Assembly: GCF_042139015.1 (NCBI RefSeq)
Contig: NZ_JBHIKY010000002.1
Location: forward strand, 242,845 to 306,844
Source of the DNA: JBHIKY01 sp042139015
Lineage (GTDB): Bacteria; Bacillota; Bacilli; Bacillales; Marinococcaceae
Reading direction: 5' to 3'
Length of the DNA stretch: 64,000 bases
Shown: positions 17,591-26,842 of the stretch, in pieces
Position numbering within the stretch: the first letter of the stretch is position 1
How the letters are laid out: every line of letters begins with the position of its first letter
Made by a program: the position numbers and the translations under genes
The notes under the pieces: model-generated
Told to the model about the DNA's origin: nothing
Database searches by the model: none
Seen by the model: the letters and a program-made list of their open reading frames with translations, nothing else

Positions 17591-17768
17591 CGGAAGGCGT
17601 TGACTCCGGGTCGATTAAACCGGCCACGTCCTGGGGCCAGCATCGACACTAGCACGTCCTGTGCGTCGCGGGAATAGCTTGAGGAAAAGACTCCGCGGGC
17701 AGTGTCAGGTGTCAAGGAGGCTGAGACCAAGCCCACGGGAAGCGGCCTCCTGCAGGGATGAAATCAAC
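17591..17768 (+). repeat. Bacillaceae-type intergenic repeat, copy 2 (longer form)
   Basis: Begins CGGAAGGCGTTGACTCC and ends CCTCCTGCAGGGATGAAAT like the other copies, but the middle is longer and differs. It contains GCGGGAATAGCTTGAGG and GACTCCGCGGGC, words I remember from the widespread Bacillaceae repeat family. Confidence 0.75.
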
Positions 17769-17836
17769 ACAATCTATATTTTCTTACCTTATGAACAAAT
17801 AAAATGGCTGGAAAACCACCAATTTTCAAAATATAC

Positions 17837-17866
17837 AAAAACCCACGCTTCATAAAAGCATGGGTT
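17837..17866 (-). terminator. Terminator of the DUF3055 gene
   Basis: Minus-strand AACCCATGCTT/AAGCGTGGGTT followed by TTTG. Confidence 0.75.
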
Positions 17867-17902
17867 CCCAACAACCTGAATCTGCCTTTTGGCAGTTTTC
17901 TA

Positions 17903-18199
17903 TTAATATTGAGTATACAAAGTTGGACCTGGTATAATTTCCTTAAAATATTCAGATAAATGCTTCGTATCTTCATCAGATTCAATTCGGAACGACTTCT
18001 TAATAAAAGCTTCATTCTCCGTATCCTCGTGTCCGAGCAGAACTGATCGGCCGGTCTGCATACAGATAACCAGCGGTTTTCCAAAAAACATATCGGTGTA
18101 AACAATGCCAAAATCGTAACGGGACTCTTCAGTTGAAAGGCCGACAAAACGAACGCCAGTGGTTTCAAACTCCTCATACAATTTATCAAAAAATTCCAT
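17903..18199 (-). CDS. DUF3055 family cytosolic protein
   Basis: 98 residues from the ATG at 18199, preceded by GGAGGTGCCTCA; a longer frame to 18262 lacks a ribosome site. RFVGLSTEESRYDFGIVYTD and FFGKPLVICMQTGRS match what I remember of the DUF3055 family of Firmicutes. No signal peptide or membrane segment. Function unknown. Confidence 0.85.
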   Translation of the reverse strand: MEFFDKLYEEFETTGVRFVGLSTEESRYDFGIVYTDMFFGKPLVICMQTGRSVLLGHEDTENEAFIKKSFRIESDEDTKHLSEYFKEIIPGPTLYTQY

Positions 18200-18288
18200 T
18201 GAGGCACCTCCTGGTTTGAATATTCTGACTATTATTATACACCTATTAGGCGGTTTCTGCAATTGATCCTCTATATGTCACGAGAATA

Positions 18289-18723
18289 TTAAAATTGAGA
18301 AGAAACCGCCCCGATAAAATTACTAATTTCATTTAAAAAGATGAAATCCTCCTCCTGTATAACATAATTATCTGACCTGGTTTCTAACACAAGAACCCCC
18401 TGCAGCAATTGTCCATTAAAGAAAGGTACAAATAAAAAGGATTGATCTTTTTTAAAATAAGCTGTTGTTTTCCCCCGCATTGCACAAAGATGAAAAGGAC
18501 TTTCTGCGATAGTCATTTCACGTTTAAACGGTAATAGACTAACATCCCCTACACTTTCAAAGGTCAGCCACGTGTTTTCAAATATGGCTGAATGGACGCA
18601 ATAATGCCATCTCTTTTCCAGTGTATGTATGACACCCTCATAAAAGTCGTATAAAGATTTTGAATAATCGTGAGCGAGTCCGACTTCCATCCTCATTTCA
18701 TCTAACAAATCAGATTTGCTCAT
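18289..18723 (-). CDS. GAF-domain-like protein
   Basis: 144 residues. The pattern of a GAF fold is visible: HYCVHSAIFENTWLTFESVG, then KDQSFLFVPFFNGQLLQGVLVLET, then EDFIFLNEISNFIGAV. No output domain, so it may bind a small molecule or act with a partner. It lies upstream of the DUF3055 gene in the same direction. No AGGAGG-like site was found ahead of the ATG at 18723; GGGGGC lies close. Not recognised as a named protein. Confidence 0.65.
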   Translation of the reverse strand: MSKSDLLDEMRMEVGLAHDYSKSLYDFYEGVIHTLEKRWHYCVHSAIFENTWLTFESVGDVSLLPFKREMTIAESPFHLCAMRGKTTAYFKKDQSFLFVPFFNGQLLQGVLVLETRSDNYVIQEEDFIFLNEISNFIGAVSSQF

Positions 18724-18947
18724 GTGTCTGCCCCCTACGTCTAACCTGAAAATTTACTTTAATGACAGCTACTTTCTTTCTTTGCTGCCGCGAAGAGTTG
18801 CTGCTGTTCATTATTAATTGTAGAATATCACAGTTTTTTTATTTGAAAAGCACTTCCGGTTTGAAACGTCAATAAAAGTGAAGAAAATATATATTTCGAC
18901 ATCCGTTCCCGAGATTAAACTCATTAAATTATTCATTTTTTTATTAA

Positions 18948-18977
18948 TAAAAAAGAGGCGGTCATTCCGCCCGCCTC
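18948..18977 (-). terminator. Terminator of the polysaccharide deacetylase gene
   Basis: Minus-strand GAGGCGG/CCGCCTC followed by TTTTTTATT, just after the stop codon. Confidence 0.9.
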
Positions 18978-19004
18978 GTACATTGCTGATGATTATATAA
19001 CCGT

Positions 19005-19835
19005 TCACTTTGAGTCTGTTTCAATTTGGCCAGGATCAATAAATTCATATTTGTTTTCTCTGAAGCCGTCAACCATCTGCGGGAGTGCATCTTTTGTCCA
19101 TTCACGGTCGTGCATGAGCAGGTTTGCTCCATCGCGGAGGTACTCGGTGTTCACCATGATGTCTGCTAGTGCGTCTGCATCTTGATAGTCAGCCTCCCAG
19201 TCATAGCCGTATGTCCAGTTCATGGAAAGCATGCCTTCTTCTTCAACAATTGCAGTAGATTCATCTGAATTAAGACCGAAAGGCGCCCGGAAAAATTCTG
19301 GCTTTTCACCAGTGATAGACTCGATTTCTTGATTTAATTGTACTATTTCCTCCCGCTGCTCTTCTTCCGAGGTCTCCGTTAAATTCACATGATTCATCGT
19401 ATGATTGCCTATATGAAAGCCCATGTCCGAAATTTCTTTGAGCATCTGCTTTCCTTCTTCATCCTGAATAAAATGTCCGTTCACAAAAAATATCGCTGGA
19501 ACTTCTGCTTCTTTTAAATATTCAGCCATTTCCAGACTGTATGAATCCGGAGCGTCATCAATCGTTACGAGAACAGCGCTGCTTTCGGTTTCTTCGGATG
19601 ACTCCAGGGAAGCATCCTCCTGTATTTCGTATGTAATAGGTGGTTCTTCCGGCACTTCTTCTTGATTCTTTTGTTTCTCCTCTGATTCTTCTTCAGCTTT
19701 TTCTTTTTCATCTTTTACTTCAGCTTCTTGCTGCTTTTCCGGCTCCGCAGACGATGGTTGTGATTGTTCCTCCGCGTCAGCTCCGCAGCCTGCAAGAAGA
19801 AGTGCAATTAGCCCTAGTGGTACTAAGTATTTCAA
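19005..19835 (-). CDS. Polysaccharide deacetylase lipoprotein
   Basis: 276 residues from a TTG at 19835, which gives a clean lipoprotein signal LIALLLAGC. An acidic Glu/Lys/Gln-rich linker (residues about 25-80) separates it from a NodB domain: VLVTIDDAPDSY (metal Asp), HTMNHVN (two metal His), FFRAPFG and LLMHD. It would be anchored outside the membrane and deacetylate peptidoglycan or another N-acetylated glycan. GGGGGG lies upstream of the TTG, so the start is reasonable but not certain. Confidence 0.88.
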   Translation of the reverse strand: MKYLVPLGLIALLLAGCGADAEEQSQPSSAEPEKQQEAEVKDEKEKAEEESEEKQKNQEEVPEEPPITYEIQEDASLESSEETESSAVLVTIDDAPDSYSLEMAEYLKEAEVPAIFFVNGHFIQDEEGKQMLKEISDMGFHIGNHTMNHVNLTETSEEEQREEIVQLNQEIESITGEKPEFFRAPFGLNSDESTAIVEEEGMLSMNWTYGYDWEADYQDADALADIMVNTEYLRDGANLLMHDREWTKDALPQMVDGFRENKYEFIDPGQIETDSK

Positions 19836-20022
19836 AAAAGACCCCCCAATAATATCTAGATACAAACATATTATATCAAAAATTGTTAAAAAACGGGATA
19901 AAAAGTTAAATTCTGTTATGAAACTTTAGTCCTTAATTAATAATAAAATACGTAAGTCTTTTTTAATACCTATTGGTTAGACTATAATAAGATAGAGTAT
20001 AAAAAAACATGCTGAATTTTTG

Positions 20023-20050
20023 TTGCGTCTGGACATACACATGTTATAAT
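20023..20050 (+). promoter_or_regulatory. Putative promoter of the BCCT transporter gene
   Basis: TTGCGT (20023-20028), 16 bases, TATAAT (20045-20050). Confidence 0.5.
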
Positions 20051-20177
20051 TGCCTTTGTGGCTTTTTATGGCGAATCTTGTCGTGCAGCAAAATTCGTGA
20101 AATAATTGGATTTATCAGGTCTCAAACATAGTAATTGTAAGATCAAAATTTTTTTGAGAAAGGTGGTAATGCCTGAG

Positions 20178-21782
20178 ATGAAAAAATTAACACCCGTTTT
20201 TTACATCTCTTTTGTACTAGCACTAATTTTTATTATCTGGGGTGCAATAGCTCCGGACCATATCAGTACTGTTCTTGGAACAATTCAAGGTTATATTTCT
20301 GAACAGCTTGGCTGGTTTTATCTATTGTCTGCCACTGCATTTGTTATCTTCGTTTTCTATTTGATATTCAGTCCATATGGAAAAATTAGACTTGGTAAAC
20401 CTGATGAAAGACCTGAATATAACTATTTCACTTGGTTTGCGTTTTTGTTCACCGCCGGTATGGGAATTGGTCTCGTTTTCTGGGGTGTAGCTGAGCCTCT
20501 TTATCATTTTTACGGACCTCCTTCTCAAGAGCCGGAATCAACGGCTGCGGCGGCTGCGGCGATGCGCTACTCGTTCTTCCACTGGGGTTTTCATCCGTGG
20601 GCTATTTATGCGGTAGTTGCACTATCACTTGCCTACTTTAAATTTCGCCATGATGCCCCAGGGGTTGTCAGTGCCTCGCTTCGCCCGATCTTTGGAGACA
20701 AGGTAGACGGACCGCTCGGAACTGTCATTAATGTCATCGTAGTATTTGCGACCATTTTTGGGGTGGCCACTTCCCTTGGTTTCGGAGCTGCCCAGGTAAC
20801 CGGAGGTATCAGTTATACCTTTGACTTTATTCCGGATGGCACCGGCACGCAGCTGGTAGTCGTAGCCCTCATTACAGTGCTTTATTTGATTTCGGCCGGC
20901 ACAGGGTTAAATAAAGGGATACGTATATTAAGCTTAACGAATGTATATTTAGCTGTTGGGCTAATGCTCTTTCTACTCGCTGTCGGACCGACTGTCTTTA
21001 TTTTAGATGTATTCACTTCTACTTTAGGAGGGTATTTTCAGTACCTGCCGACGATGAGCTTCAACTCCGGGTCATTTAGTACTGACCGGGTCTGGCTGGA
21101 AAGCTGGACTATTTTCTATTGGGCGTGGTGGATTGCATGGTCTCCTTTCGTTGGTACGTTTATTGCCCGTGTCTCCCGCGGACGCACGATCCGTGAATTT
21201 TTACTAGGGGTACTCGCTGTACCAACTGCTTTTGGCGCCATTTGGTTTTCAGTTTTCGGCGGTACAGGATTGTTCCTCGATTCAGAACTCGGAGGGGCAC
21301 TTTATGAAACAATGACCAATCGTGGTGACGAATATGCACTATTCAGCCTACTTGATCAGTTTCCGCTCGCTCCAATTATGATTACTCTAGCCATACTTTT
21401 GATCGTATCTTTCTTTGTTACTTCTGCAGACTCCGCCACCTTTGTGCTTGGGATGCAGACGACAAATGGAAGCCTGAATCCGCCAACCTCTGTGAAGATG
21501 GTATGGGGTATTATTCAATCCTCTGCTGCCGCCGTGCTTCTCTATTTCGGAGGCCTTGCAGGGCTTCAGACAGCGATGATTATAGCTGCCCTGCCGTTTA
21601 CGGTGATAATGATCCTAATGGTAATTTCAATCTTTAAATCACTTCGAAGTGAAAAGCATATTCTTCAGACCGATCGGGCCGCAGTGCAGGCGGAACGCAA
21701 CCGGCTACGGGAAGAAAAAGAAAAACTAAAGCGTGAAAAAGAAGAATTGAACCGTCAGGTTAAAGCTGACAAGCGCTCCTAA
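20178..21782 (+). CDS. BCCT family glycine betaine/choline/carnitine transporter
   Basis: 534 residues from the ATG at 20178. AAAGGTGG ends 11 bases upstream; an ATG at 20169 is only two bases from it. About twelve membrane segments, WGVAEPLYHF, and the substrate-site region FYWAWWIAWSPFVGTFIARV identify the BCCT family. These use Na+ or H+ to import compatible solutes. The C-terminal 40 residues are a charged coiled coil (REEKEKLKREKEELNRQ), which in BetP-like proteins senses osmotic stress. Substrate unknown. Confidence 0.93.
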   Translation: MKKLTPVFYISFVLALIFIIWGAIAPDHISTVLGTIQGYISEQLGWFYLLSATAFVIFVFYLIFSPYGKIRLGKPDERPEYNYFTWFAFLFTAGMGIGLVFWGVAEPLYHFYGPPSQEPESTAAAAAAMRYSFFHWGFHPWAIYAVVALSLAYFKFRHDAPGVVSASLRPIFGDKVDGPLGTVINVIVVFATIFGVATSLGFGAAQVTGGISYTFDFIPDGTGTQLVVVALITVLYLISAGTGLNKGIRILSLTNVYLAVGLMLFLLAVGPTVFILDVFTSTLGGYFQYLPTMSFNSGSFSTDRVWLESWTIFYWAWWIAWSPFVGTFIARVSRGRTIREFLLGVLAVPTAFGAIWFSVFGGTGLFLDSELGGALYETMTNRGDEYALFSLLDQFPLAPIMITLAILLIVSFFVTSADSATFVLGMQTTNGSLNPPTSVKMVWGIIQSSAAAVLLYFGGLAGLQTAMIIAALPFTVIMILMVISIFKSLRSEKHILQTDRAAVQAERNRLREEKEKLKREKEELNRQVKADKRS

Positions 21783-21795
21783 ATATTTAACACCA

Positions 21796-21824
21796 CTCCG
21801 GAGTTATCCTCCGGAGCTTTTTTT
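21796..21824 (+). terminator. Terminator of the BCCT gene
   Basis: CTCCGGA/TCCGGAG followed by CTTTTTTTA. Confidence 0.9.
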
Positions 21825-21879
21825 ATAAAGAAAAACTTGATTTATGAACATGTCCAAACGGTAAAAGCCGTATTCATAC

Positions 21880-21921
21880 AAAAAAAGCTGCACCAGCGGT
21901 GTTTTCCGCCAATGCAGCTTT
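21880..21921 (-). terminator. Terminator of the pdh operon
   Basis: Minus-strand AAAGCTGCA/TGCAGCTTT with an inner GGCGG/CCGCT helix, followed by TTTT. Confidence 0.9.
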
Positions 21922-21934
21922 ATGTGAATCCTGT

Positions 21935-23350
21935 TTACTTTGTTACGTGTATTGGTGTTCCCATCGCAACCTCAGCTGCTTCCATTGTAATTTCACCAAG
22001 TGATGGGTGGGCATGAATAGTCATCGCCAGATCCTCGGCTGTCATTCCGGCTTCAATTGCAAGTCCAACTTCTGCAATCATATCAGAAGCATTCGGTCCT
22101 GCGATTTGGGCGCCGATGACAAGATCGTCCTCCTTACGGGTGATGAGCTTCATAAAGCCATCTGCGTTGTTAAGGGAGAGAGCTCTTCCGTTTGCCTGGA
22201 AAGGAAATTTCGATGCATTCACGTCATATCCTTCATCCTTCGCCTCTGCCTCAGTATAACCAACTGTCGCAAGCTCCGGATCAGAGAATACGACCATTGG
22301 AATGCCGATATAATCAATTTCTGCTGCTTCACCGGAAATAGCTTCTGCCGCTACTTTTCCTTCGTAGGAAGCCTTATGGGCAAGGGCAGGCCCGGCAATA
22401 ATGTCGCCGATGGCAAAGATATTCTTTACACTTGTACGACATTGCTTATCTACTTTAATAAATCCTTTATCTTCAAGCTCTACCCCAATCTGTTCAAGTC
22501 CCATTTCTTCTGTGTTGGGCTTGCGTCCGACAGAAACGAGAACATAGTCTGCTTCGAACGTCTTCTCTTCGCCCTTCACTTCAGCTGTCAGCTTAACGCT
22601 GCTGTCTGATTCATCCACCGATTGAGCAAATGCTTCCGTTTCAATGGTGACGCCATTTTTCTTGAGCTTTTTCTGAACGAGCTGAGACATTTGCTTTTCG
22701 AAGCCGCCGAGAATCCGCTTTTCTCCTTCGAGAATAGTTACTTCAGAGCCAAGGTTTGCATAGGCACCTGCAAGCTCGACTCCAATGTAGCCGCCGCCGA
22801 CAACTACAAGCTTTTCAGGTATCTCTTCCAATGCCAATGCTCCAGTGGAATTGATAACACGCTTGCTGTATTTCAAGCTAGGAAGCTCAATTGGTGTTGA
22901 GCCTGTAGCAATGATGCAGTTTTTAAATTTGTAAGTCTGCGAGCTGTATTCTTCGCTTGAAACCTTTACCTGGTCAGCATCAGAAAAATAAGCTTCCCCG
23001 CGGACTATATTTACTTTATTACCTTTTAATAATCCTTCTACACCGCCGGTCAGCTTCTTCACCACACCGGCTTTCCACTCCTGTACCTTAGAGAAGTCGA
23101 TGTTTACTTTTTCCGTTGTAATGCCCATATCGCTTCCGCCTTCTTTTGCATCGTGAGCTTTATGTCCCGCTTCAATTAATGCTTTAGACGGGATGCAGCC
23201 CACATTCAAGCAGACACCGCCCATGTATTCTCTTTCTACGATCGTTACTTTTTGCCCGAGCTGAGCTGCGCGGATAGCTGCGACATACCCTCCAGGACCG
23301 GATCCAATAATGAGTGTGTCTGTTTCTTCTGCAAAATCTCCAACAACCAT
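21935..23350 (-). CDS. pdhD: Dihydrolipoyl dehydrogenase, E3 of pyruvate dehydrogenase
   Basis: 471 residues. FAD motif GSGPGGYVAAIRAAQLG, redox disulfide GGVCLNVGCIPSKAL, NAD motif VGGGYIGVELAG, and C-terminal HAHPSLGEITMEAA with the catalytic His-Glu. It reoxidises dihydrolipoamide with NAD. Last gene of the pdhABCD operon, three bases after pdhC. Confidence 0.97.
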   Translation of the reverse strand: MVVGDFAEETDTLIIGSGPGGYVAAIRAAQLGQKVTIVEREYMGGVCLNVGCIPSKALIEAGHKAHDAKEGGSDMGITTEKVNIDFSKVQEWKAGVVKKLTGGVEGLLKGNKVNIVRGEAYFSDADQVKVSSEEYSSQTYKFKNCIIATGSTPIELPSLKYSKRVINSTGALALEEIPEKLVVVGGGYIGVELAGAYANLGSEVTILEGEKRILGGFEKQMSQLVQKKLKKNGVTIETEAFAQSVDESDSSVKLTAEVKGEEKTFEADYVLVSVGRKPNTEEMGLEQIGVELEDKGFIKVDKQCRTSVKNIFAIGDIIAGPALAHKASYEGKVAAEAISGEAAEIDYIGIPMVVFSDPELATVGYTEAEAKDEGYDVNASKFPFQANGRALSLNNADGFMKLITRKEDDLVIGAQIAGPNASDMIAEVGLAIEAGMTAEDLAMTIHAHPSLGEITMEAAEVAMGTPIHVTK

Positions 23351-23353
23351 TCT

Positions 23354-24691
23354 TTACCCCTCCATTACTAATAATTCTGGATCATTTAATAAGCGCTTCA
23401 CTTGGTTCAACGCGTTTTGAGCAGTGACTCCGTCTACCAGACGGTGGTCATAACTTAAGGATAAAGCAAGCATAGGGGCAATGACAACTTCGCCATCACG
23501 AACGATCGCTTTTTCCTCAATACGTCCAATTCCAAGAATTGCTACTTCCGGATGATTGATAACCGGAGTGAACCATAATCCCTTCGCTGAACCTACATTT
23601 GAAATGGTGGAGGTTCCGCCTTTCATTTCTTCGGATGAAAGCTTACCGTCCCGTGCTTTCGTCGCAAGCCCGTTAATTTCATCGGCAAGGCTGAAAATCG
23701 ATTTGCGGTCTGCTTCTTTCACCACGGGCACGACAAGCCCTTGTTCAGTATCAGCTGCAATACCAATATTATAATAATTTTTGTACACAATTTCCTGATT
23801 TTCATCATCAATGGATGCATTTAGTGCAGGATACTTACGCAGTGCAGAGGTCAGTGCTTTTACCACATAAGGAAGATATGTGAGCTTGATCTCCTGCTCT
23901 GCTGCAATCGGCTTATATTTCCTGCGGTTTTCCACTAGTTTTGTTACATCCACTTCATCCATGTGAGTGACATGAGGTGCCGTATGCTTAGAGTTAACCA
24001 TTGCTTTCGCAATAGCTTTGCGGATGCCTTTTAGAGGCACGCGCTCTTCCATGGCTGCTGTATCCTGTGCTGATGCCGGAGTTTGTTTTTCTGGTGCTGC
24101 CGTCTCTTCCGGCTGCTGATCGCCTTTATCAGCTGTTTCTGAATCCGCACCGCCTTCAAGGTAAGCTTCAATATCCTCCTTAATTACACGGCCATTTTTC
24201 CCGCTTCCTTTTACCTTGCGGATGTTAACATCTTTTTCACGGGCAAATTTTCGGACAGATGGCATTGCAATCACTCGCTTACCGTCATCTTCCTCCGTAT
24301 CTCCACTTTCCTCTGAAGCGGTCTCCGTACTCTTTGCCTCAGCTTCCTGCTTTTCCTCACTTTTGTCCTCTGTATCTTCTTTTTCTTTCGGCTCTTCTGC
24401 TTTTTCTTCTTTGTCTTCGTCCTTATCACTGTTGTCCGAAGAGCTGTCACCGCTGCCATCATCAATTGTCATGATGACGTCGCCGACGACGCACGTTTCG
24501 CCTTCTTCTACTTTTACGTCTAACACGGTGCCATCAACCGAAGATGGAATTTCCACTACGGCTTTGTCATTTTGAACCTCACATAGGATATCGTCTTCTT
24601 GAACCGTGTCGCCTTTTTTGACAAAAAATTTAACTATTTCCCCTTCATGGATACCTTCACCGATATCTGGAAGTTTAAATTCGTAAGCCAC
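23354..24691 (-). CDS. pdhC: Dihydrolipoamide acetyltransferase, E2 of pyruvate dehydrogenase
   Basis: 445 residues from a GTG with AAAGGAGG upstream. One lipoyl domain with the modified lysine in VQNDKAVVEIPS, an unusually long acidic linker (Asp/Glu/Lys-rich, residues about 80-135), a subunit-binding domain AMPSVRKFAREKDVNIRKV, a second Ala/Pro/Gln-rich linker, and a catalytic domain ending in SYDHRLVDGV. It forms the core of the complex. The acidic linker is richer in charge than I remember in B. subtilis. Confidence 0.97.
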   Translation of the reverse strand: MAYEFKLPDIGEGIHEGEIVKFFVKKGDTVQEDDILCEVQNDKAVVEIPSSVDGTVLDVKVEEGETCVVGDVIMTIDDGSGDSSSDNSDKDEDKEEKAEEPKEKEDTEDKSEEKQEAEAKSTETASEESGDTEEDDGKRVIAMPSVRKFAREKDVNIRKVKGSGKNGRVIKEDIEAYLEGGADSETADKGDQQPEETAAPEKQTPASAQDTAAMEERVPLKGIRKAIAKAMVNSKHTAPHVTHMDEVDVTKLVENRRKYKPIAAEQEIKLTYLPYVVKALTSALRKYPALNASIDDENQEIVYKNYYNIGIAADTEQGLVVPVVKEADRKSIFSLADEINGLATKARDGKLSSEEMKGGTSTISNVGSAKGLWFTPVINHPEVAILGIGRIEEKAIVRDGEVVIAPMLALSLSYDHRLVDGVTAQNALNQVKRLLNDPELLVMEG

Positions 24692-24731
24692 TTATATTGC
24701 CTCCTTTAAATACGATTAACCATGAGAAAAG

Positions 24732-24766
24732 AGACTGAAAAAGAATCCATTACTCTCTTTCAGTCT
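24732..24766 (-). promoter_or_regulatory. Intercistronic hairpin between pdhB and pdhC
   Basis: Minus-strand AGACTGAAAGAG pairs with CTTTTTCAGTCT (12 pairs, one wobble), followed by CTTTTCTC. A weak terminator, attenuator or RNA processing site inside the operon. Confidence 0.7.
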
Positions 24767-24775
24767 TTCCCGTGT

Positions 24776-25753
24776 TTAGAAATTGATGACTGCTTTTGCT
24801 TTTTCGATTACATCATTATGGTTTGGAAGCCATACATCTTCAGCAGCAGCAAAAGGAAATACGGTATCAGGAGCAGTGACACGAAGAACCGGTGCTTCTA
24901 AATGCAGAATCGCTTCATCGTTAATATCTGCTACAACGTTCGCGCTGACACCTGCTTGTTTTTGTGCTTCCTGTACGACGATGGCACGATTTGTTTTCTT
25001 GACCGATTCAAGAACAGTTTCCATATCAATCGGACTTACCGTACGAAGATCTATCACTTCTGCTTCAATTCCCTCTTCCGCGAGCTCGTCTGCCGCTTTT
25101 AAGCATGCGTGGACCATGGCTCCGTACGTGACCATCGTAACGTCTTTACCTTCCCTTTTAATGTCTGCCTTCCCGAGTTCAATTGTGTATTCTTCTTCCG
25201 GTACTTCTTCCCGGAAGGAACGGTACAGCTTCATGTGCTCTAAGAAAACGACAGGATCGTTGTCACGGATTGCCGAAATCAACAGACCTTTTGCATCGTA
25301 AGGAGTAGCAGGTATAACTACTTTTAAACCTGGAGACTGAGCCATTAATCCTTCGAGGTTATCGGCGTGCAGTTCAGGTGTTTTTACGCCGCCGCCAAAT
25401 GGAGCACGGATCGTAATCGGGGAATGGTAGTGTCCTCCGGAACGGTACCGCATTCTAGCCATCTGACCCGCCACAGAATCCATCGTTTCAAAAACAAAAC
25501 CAAAAAACTGAATTTCCATTACAGGACGGAAACCTGTCAGTCCCAGACCAATAGCCAGCCCGCCTATTCCAGATTCAGCAAGTGGTGTATCAAATACGCG
25601 CTCTTCTCCAAATTCATCCTGCAGACCATCTGTTGCACGGAATACTCCGCCGTTTTTCCCCACGTCTTCACCGAAAACAAGTACTTCTTCGTCGTTTTTC
25701 AGCTCATTACGCATTGCATCGGTTATTGCCTGAATCATTGTCATTTGCGCCAT
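24776..25753 (-). CDS. pdhB: Pyruvate dehydrogenase E1 beta subunit
   Basis: 325 residues. VFGEDVGKNGGVFRATDGL, IRAPFGGGVKTPELHADNLE and the C-terminal transketolase domain (MVTYGAMVHACLKAADEL) are intact. With PdhA it forms the thiamine-diphosphate-dependent decarboxylase. AAGGAG lies in the end of pdhA; the start is three bases after the pdhA stop. Confidence 0.97.
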   Translation of the reverse strand: MAQMTMIQAITDAMRNELKNDEEVLVFGEDVGKNGGVFRATDGLQDEFGEERVFDTPLAESGIGGLAIGLGLTGFRPVMEIQFFGFVFETMDSVAGQMARMRYRSGGHYHSPITIRAPFGGGVKTPELHADNLEGLMAQSPGLKVVIPATPYDAKGLLISAIRDNDPVVFLEHMKLYRSFREEVPEEEYTIELGKADIKREGKDVTMVTYGAMVHACLKAADELAEEGIEAEVIDLRTVSPIDMETVLESVKKTNRAIVVQEAQKQAGVSANVVADINDEAILHLEAPVLRVTAPDTVFPFAAAEDVWLPNHNDVIEKAKAVINF

Positions 25754-25756
25754 AGC

Positions 25757-26842
25757 TTACTTCGACTCCTTCTCTCTATATTCTTCGAGCTGCTTCTGCA
25801 GATTGGCAGGCAGCGTTTCGTTCATGATCTCAATTAAATCTGAAACTTTCTGCTTTGGTGCATTGTCAGCTTCTTTAATAGCAGCTTTAATGTCGTCTTT
25901 TGCTTTATCAACGATTTCGTTTTCTTTATCTTCGGACCAGAGTTTTTTCTCCTCCAGGTATTTACGGAAGCGGACAAGTGGATCCTTCTTTTCCCACTCA
26001 TCATCAAGCTCCGATGTGCGGTAGCGGGTTGGATCGTCCCCTGCCATAGTGTGCGGGCCGTAGCGGTAGCAGAGTGTTTCAATTAAAGTCGGCCCCTCAT
26101 CATTCAGCGCATTTTCACGCGCATCTTTTGTAGCAGCATATACTGCCAGCACATCCATGCCGTCCACCTGTACTCCATTTATACCGGCAGCCACTGCTTT
26201 TTGAGCAATAGTCTTTGCTGCCGACTGCTGTTCCACTGGCACAGAAATCGCAAAGCGATTATTTTGAACAATGAAAATAGCAGGAGCATTGTATGCACCG
26301 GCAAAGTTCATTCCTTCGTAGAAATCCCCCTGCGAGGCACCACCGTCTCCTGTGTAAGTAACTGCGACGTTATCTTTATTCTTCCTTTTAAGTCCGAGTG
26401 CTACACCGGCTGTCTGCACAATCTGTGCACCGATAATAATTTGAGGCATAAGAACGTTTACTTCTTCCGGAATCTGTCCTCCGTGAAAATGTCCACGTGA
26501 ATATAGAAAGGCCTGGTAAAGAGGCATTCCGTGCCATACAATCTGCGGGACATCACGATACCCTGGCAGAATCCAGTCTTCTTTTTCCAGCGCATAGTGA
26601 GAACCGATCATTGAAGCTTCCTGCCCTGCCACTGGCGCATAGAATCCAAGACGTCCCTGGCGGTTCAAGGAGATCGCACGTTGATCCCATATGCGTGTAT
26701 ACACCATTCTTTCCATCATTTCCGTTAGCTCTTCATCTGACAGATCAGGAAGCGCTTCTTTATTAACAACTTTCCCGTCTTCATTTAAGATTTGAAACAT
26801 TTCAAAGTGACCTTCTACTTTTTCCATTTCTTTCGTAGCCAC
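25757..26842 (-). CDS. pdhA: Pyruvate dehydrogenase E1 alpha subunit
   Basis: 361 residues from a GTG with GAGGTG seven bases upstream. The ThDP motif GDGGASQGDFYEGMNFAGA runs to NNRFAIS, and the loop TMAGDDPTRYR is present. First gene of the operon. No clear -35/-10 pair was found in the 590-base upstream region. Confidence 0.97.
   Translation of the reverse strand: MATKEMEKVEGHFEMFQILNEDGKVVNKEALPDLSDEELTEMMERMVYTRIWDQRAISLNRQGRLGFYAPVAGQEASMIGSHYALEKEDWILPGYRDVPQIVWHGMPLYQAFLYSRGHFHGGQIPEEVNVLMPQIIIGAQIVQTAGVALGLKRKNKDNVAVTYTGDGGASQGDFYEGMNFAGAYNAPAIFIVQNNRFAISVPVEQQSAAKTIAQKAVAAGINGVQVDGMDVLAVYAATKDARENALNDEGPTLIETLCYRYGPHTMAGDDPTRYRTSELDDEWEKKDPLVRFRKYLEEKKLWSEDKENEIVDKAKDDIKAAIKEADNAPKQKVSDLIEIMNETLPANLQKQLEEYREKESK

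Noticed and set aside
22007..22609. 200-codon frame antisense to pdhD
   Set aside because: Runs against a fully conserved E3 gene, no ribosome site, no recognisable domain.
24216..24575. Open frame antisense to pdhC, Ser/Leu-rich
   Set aside because: It is the mirror of the Glu/Lys/Asp-rich linker codons of pdhC, with no ribosome site; pdhC is clearly the real gene.
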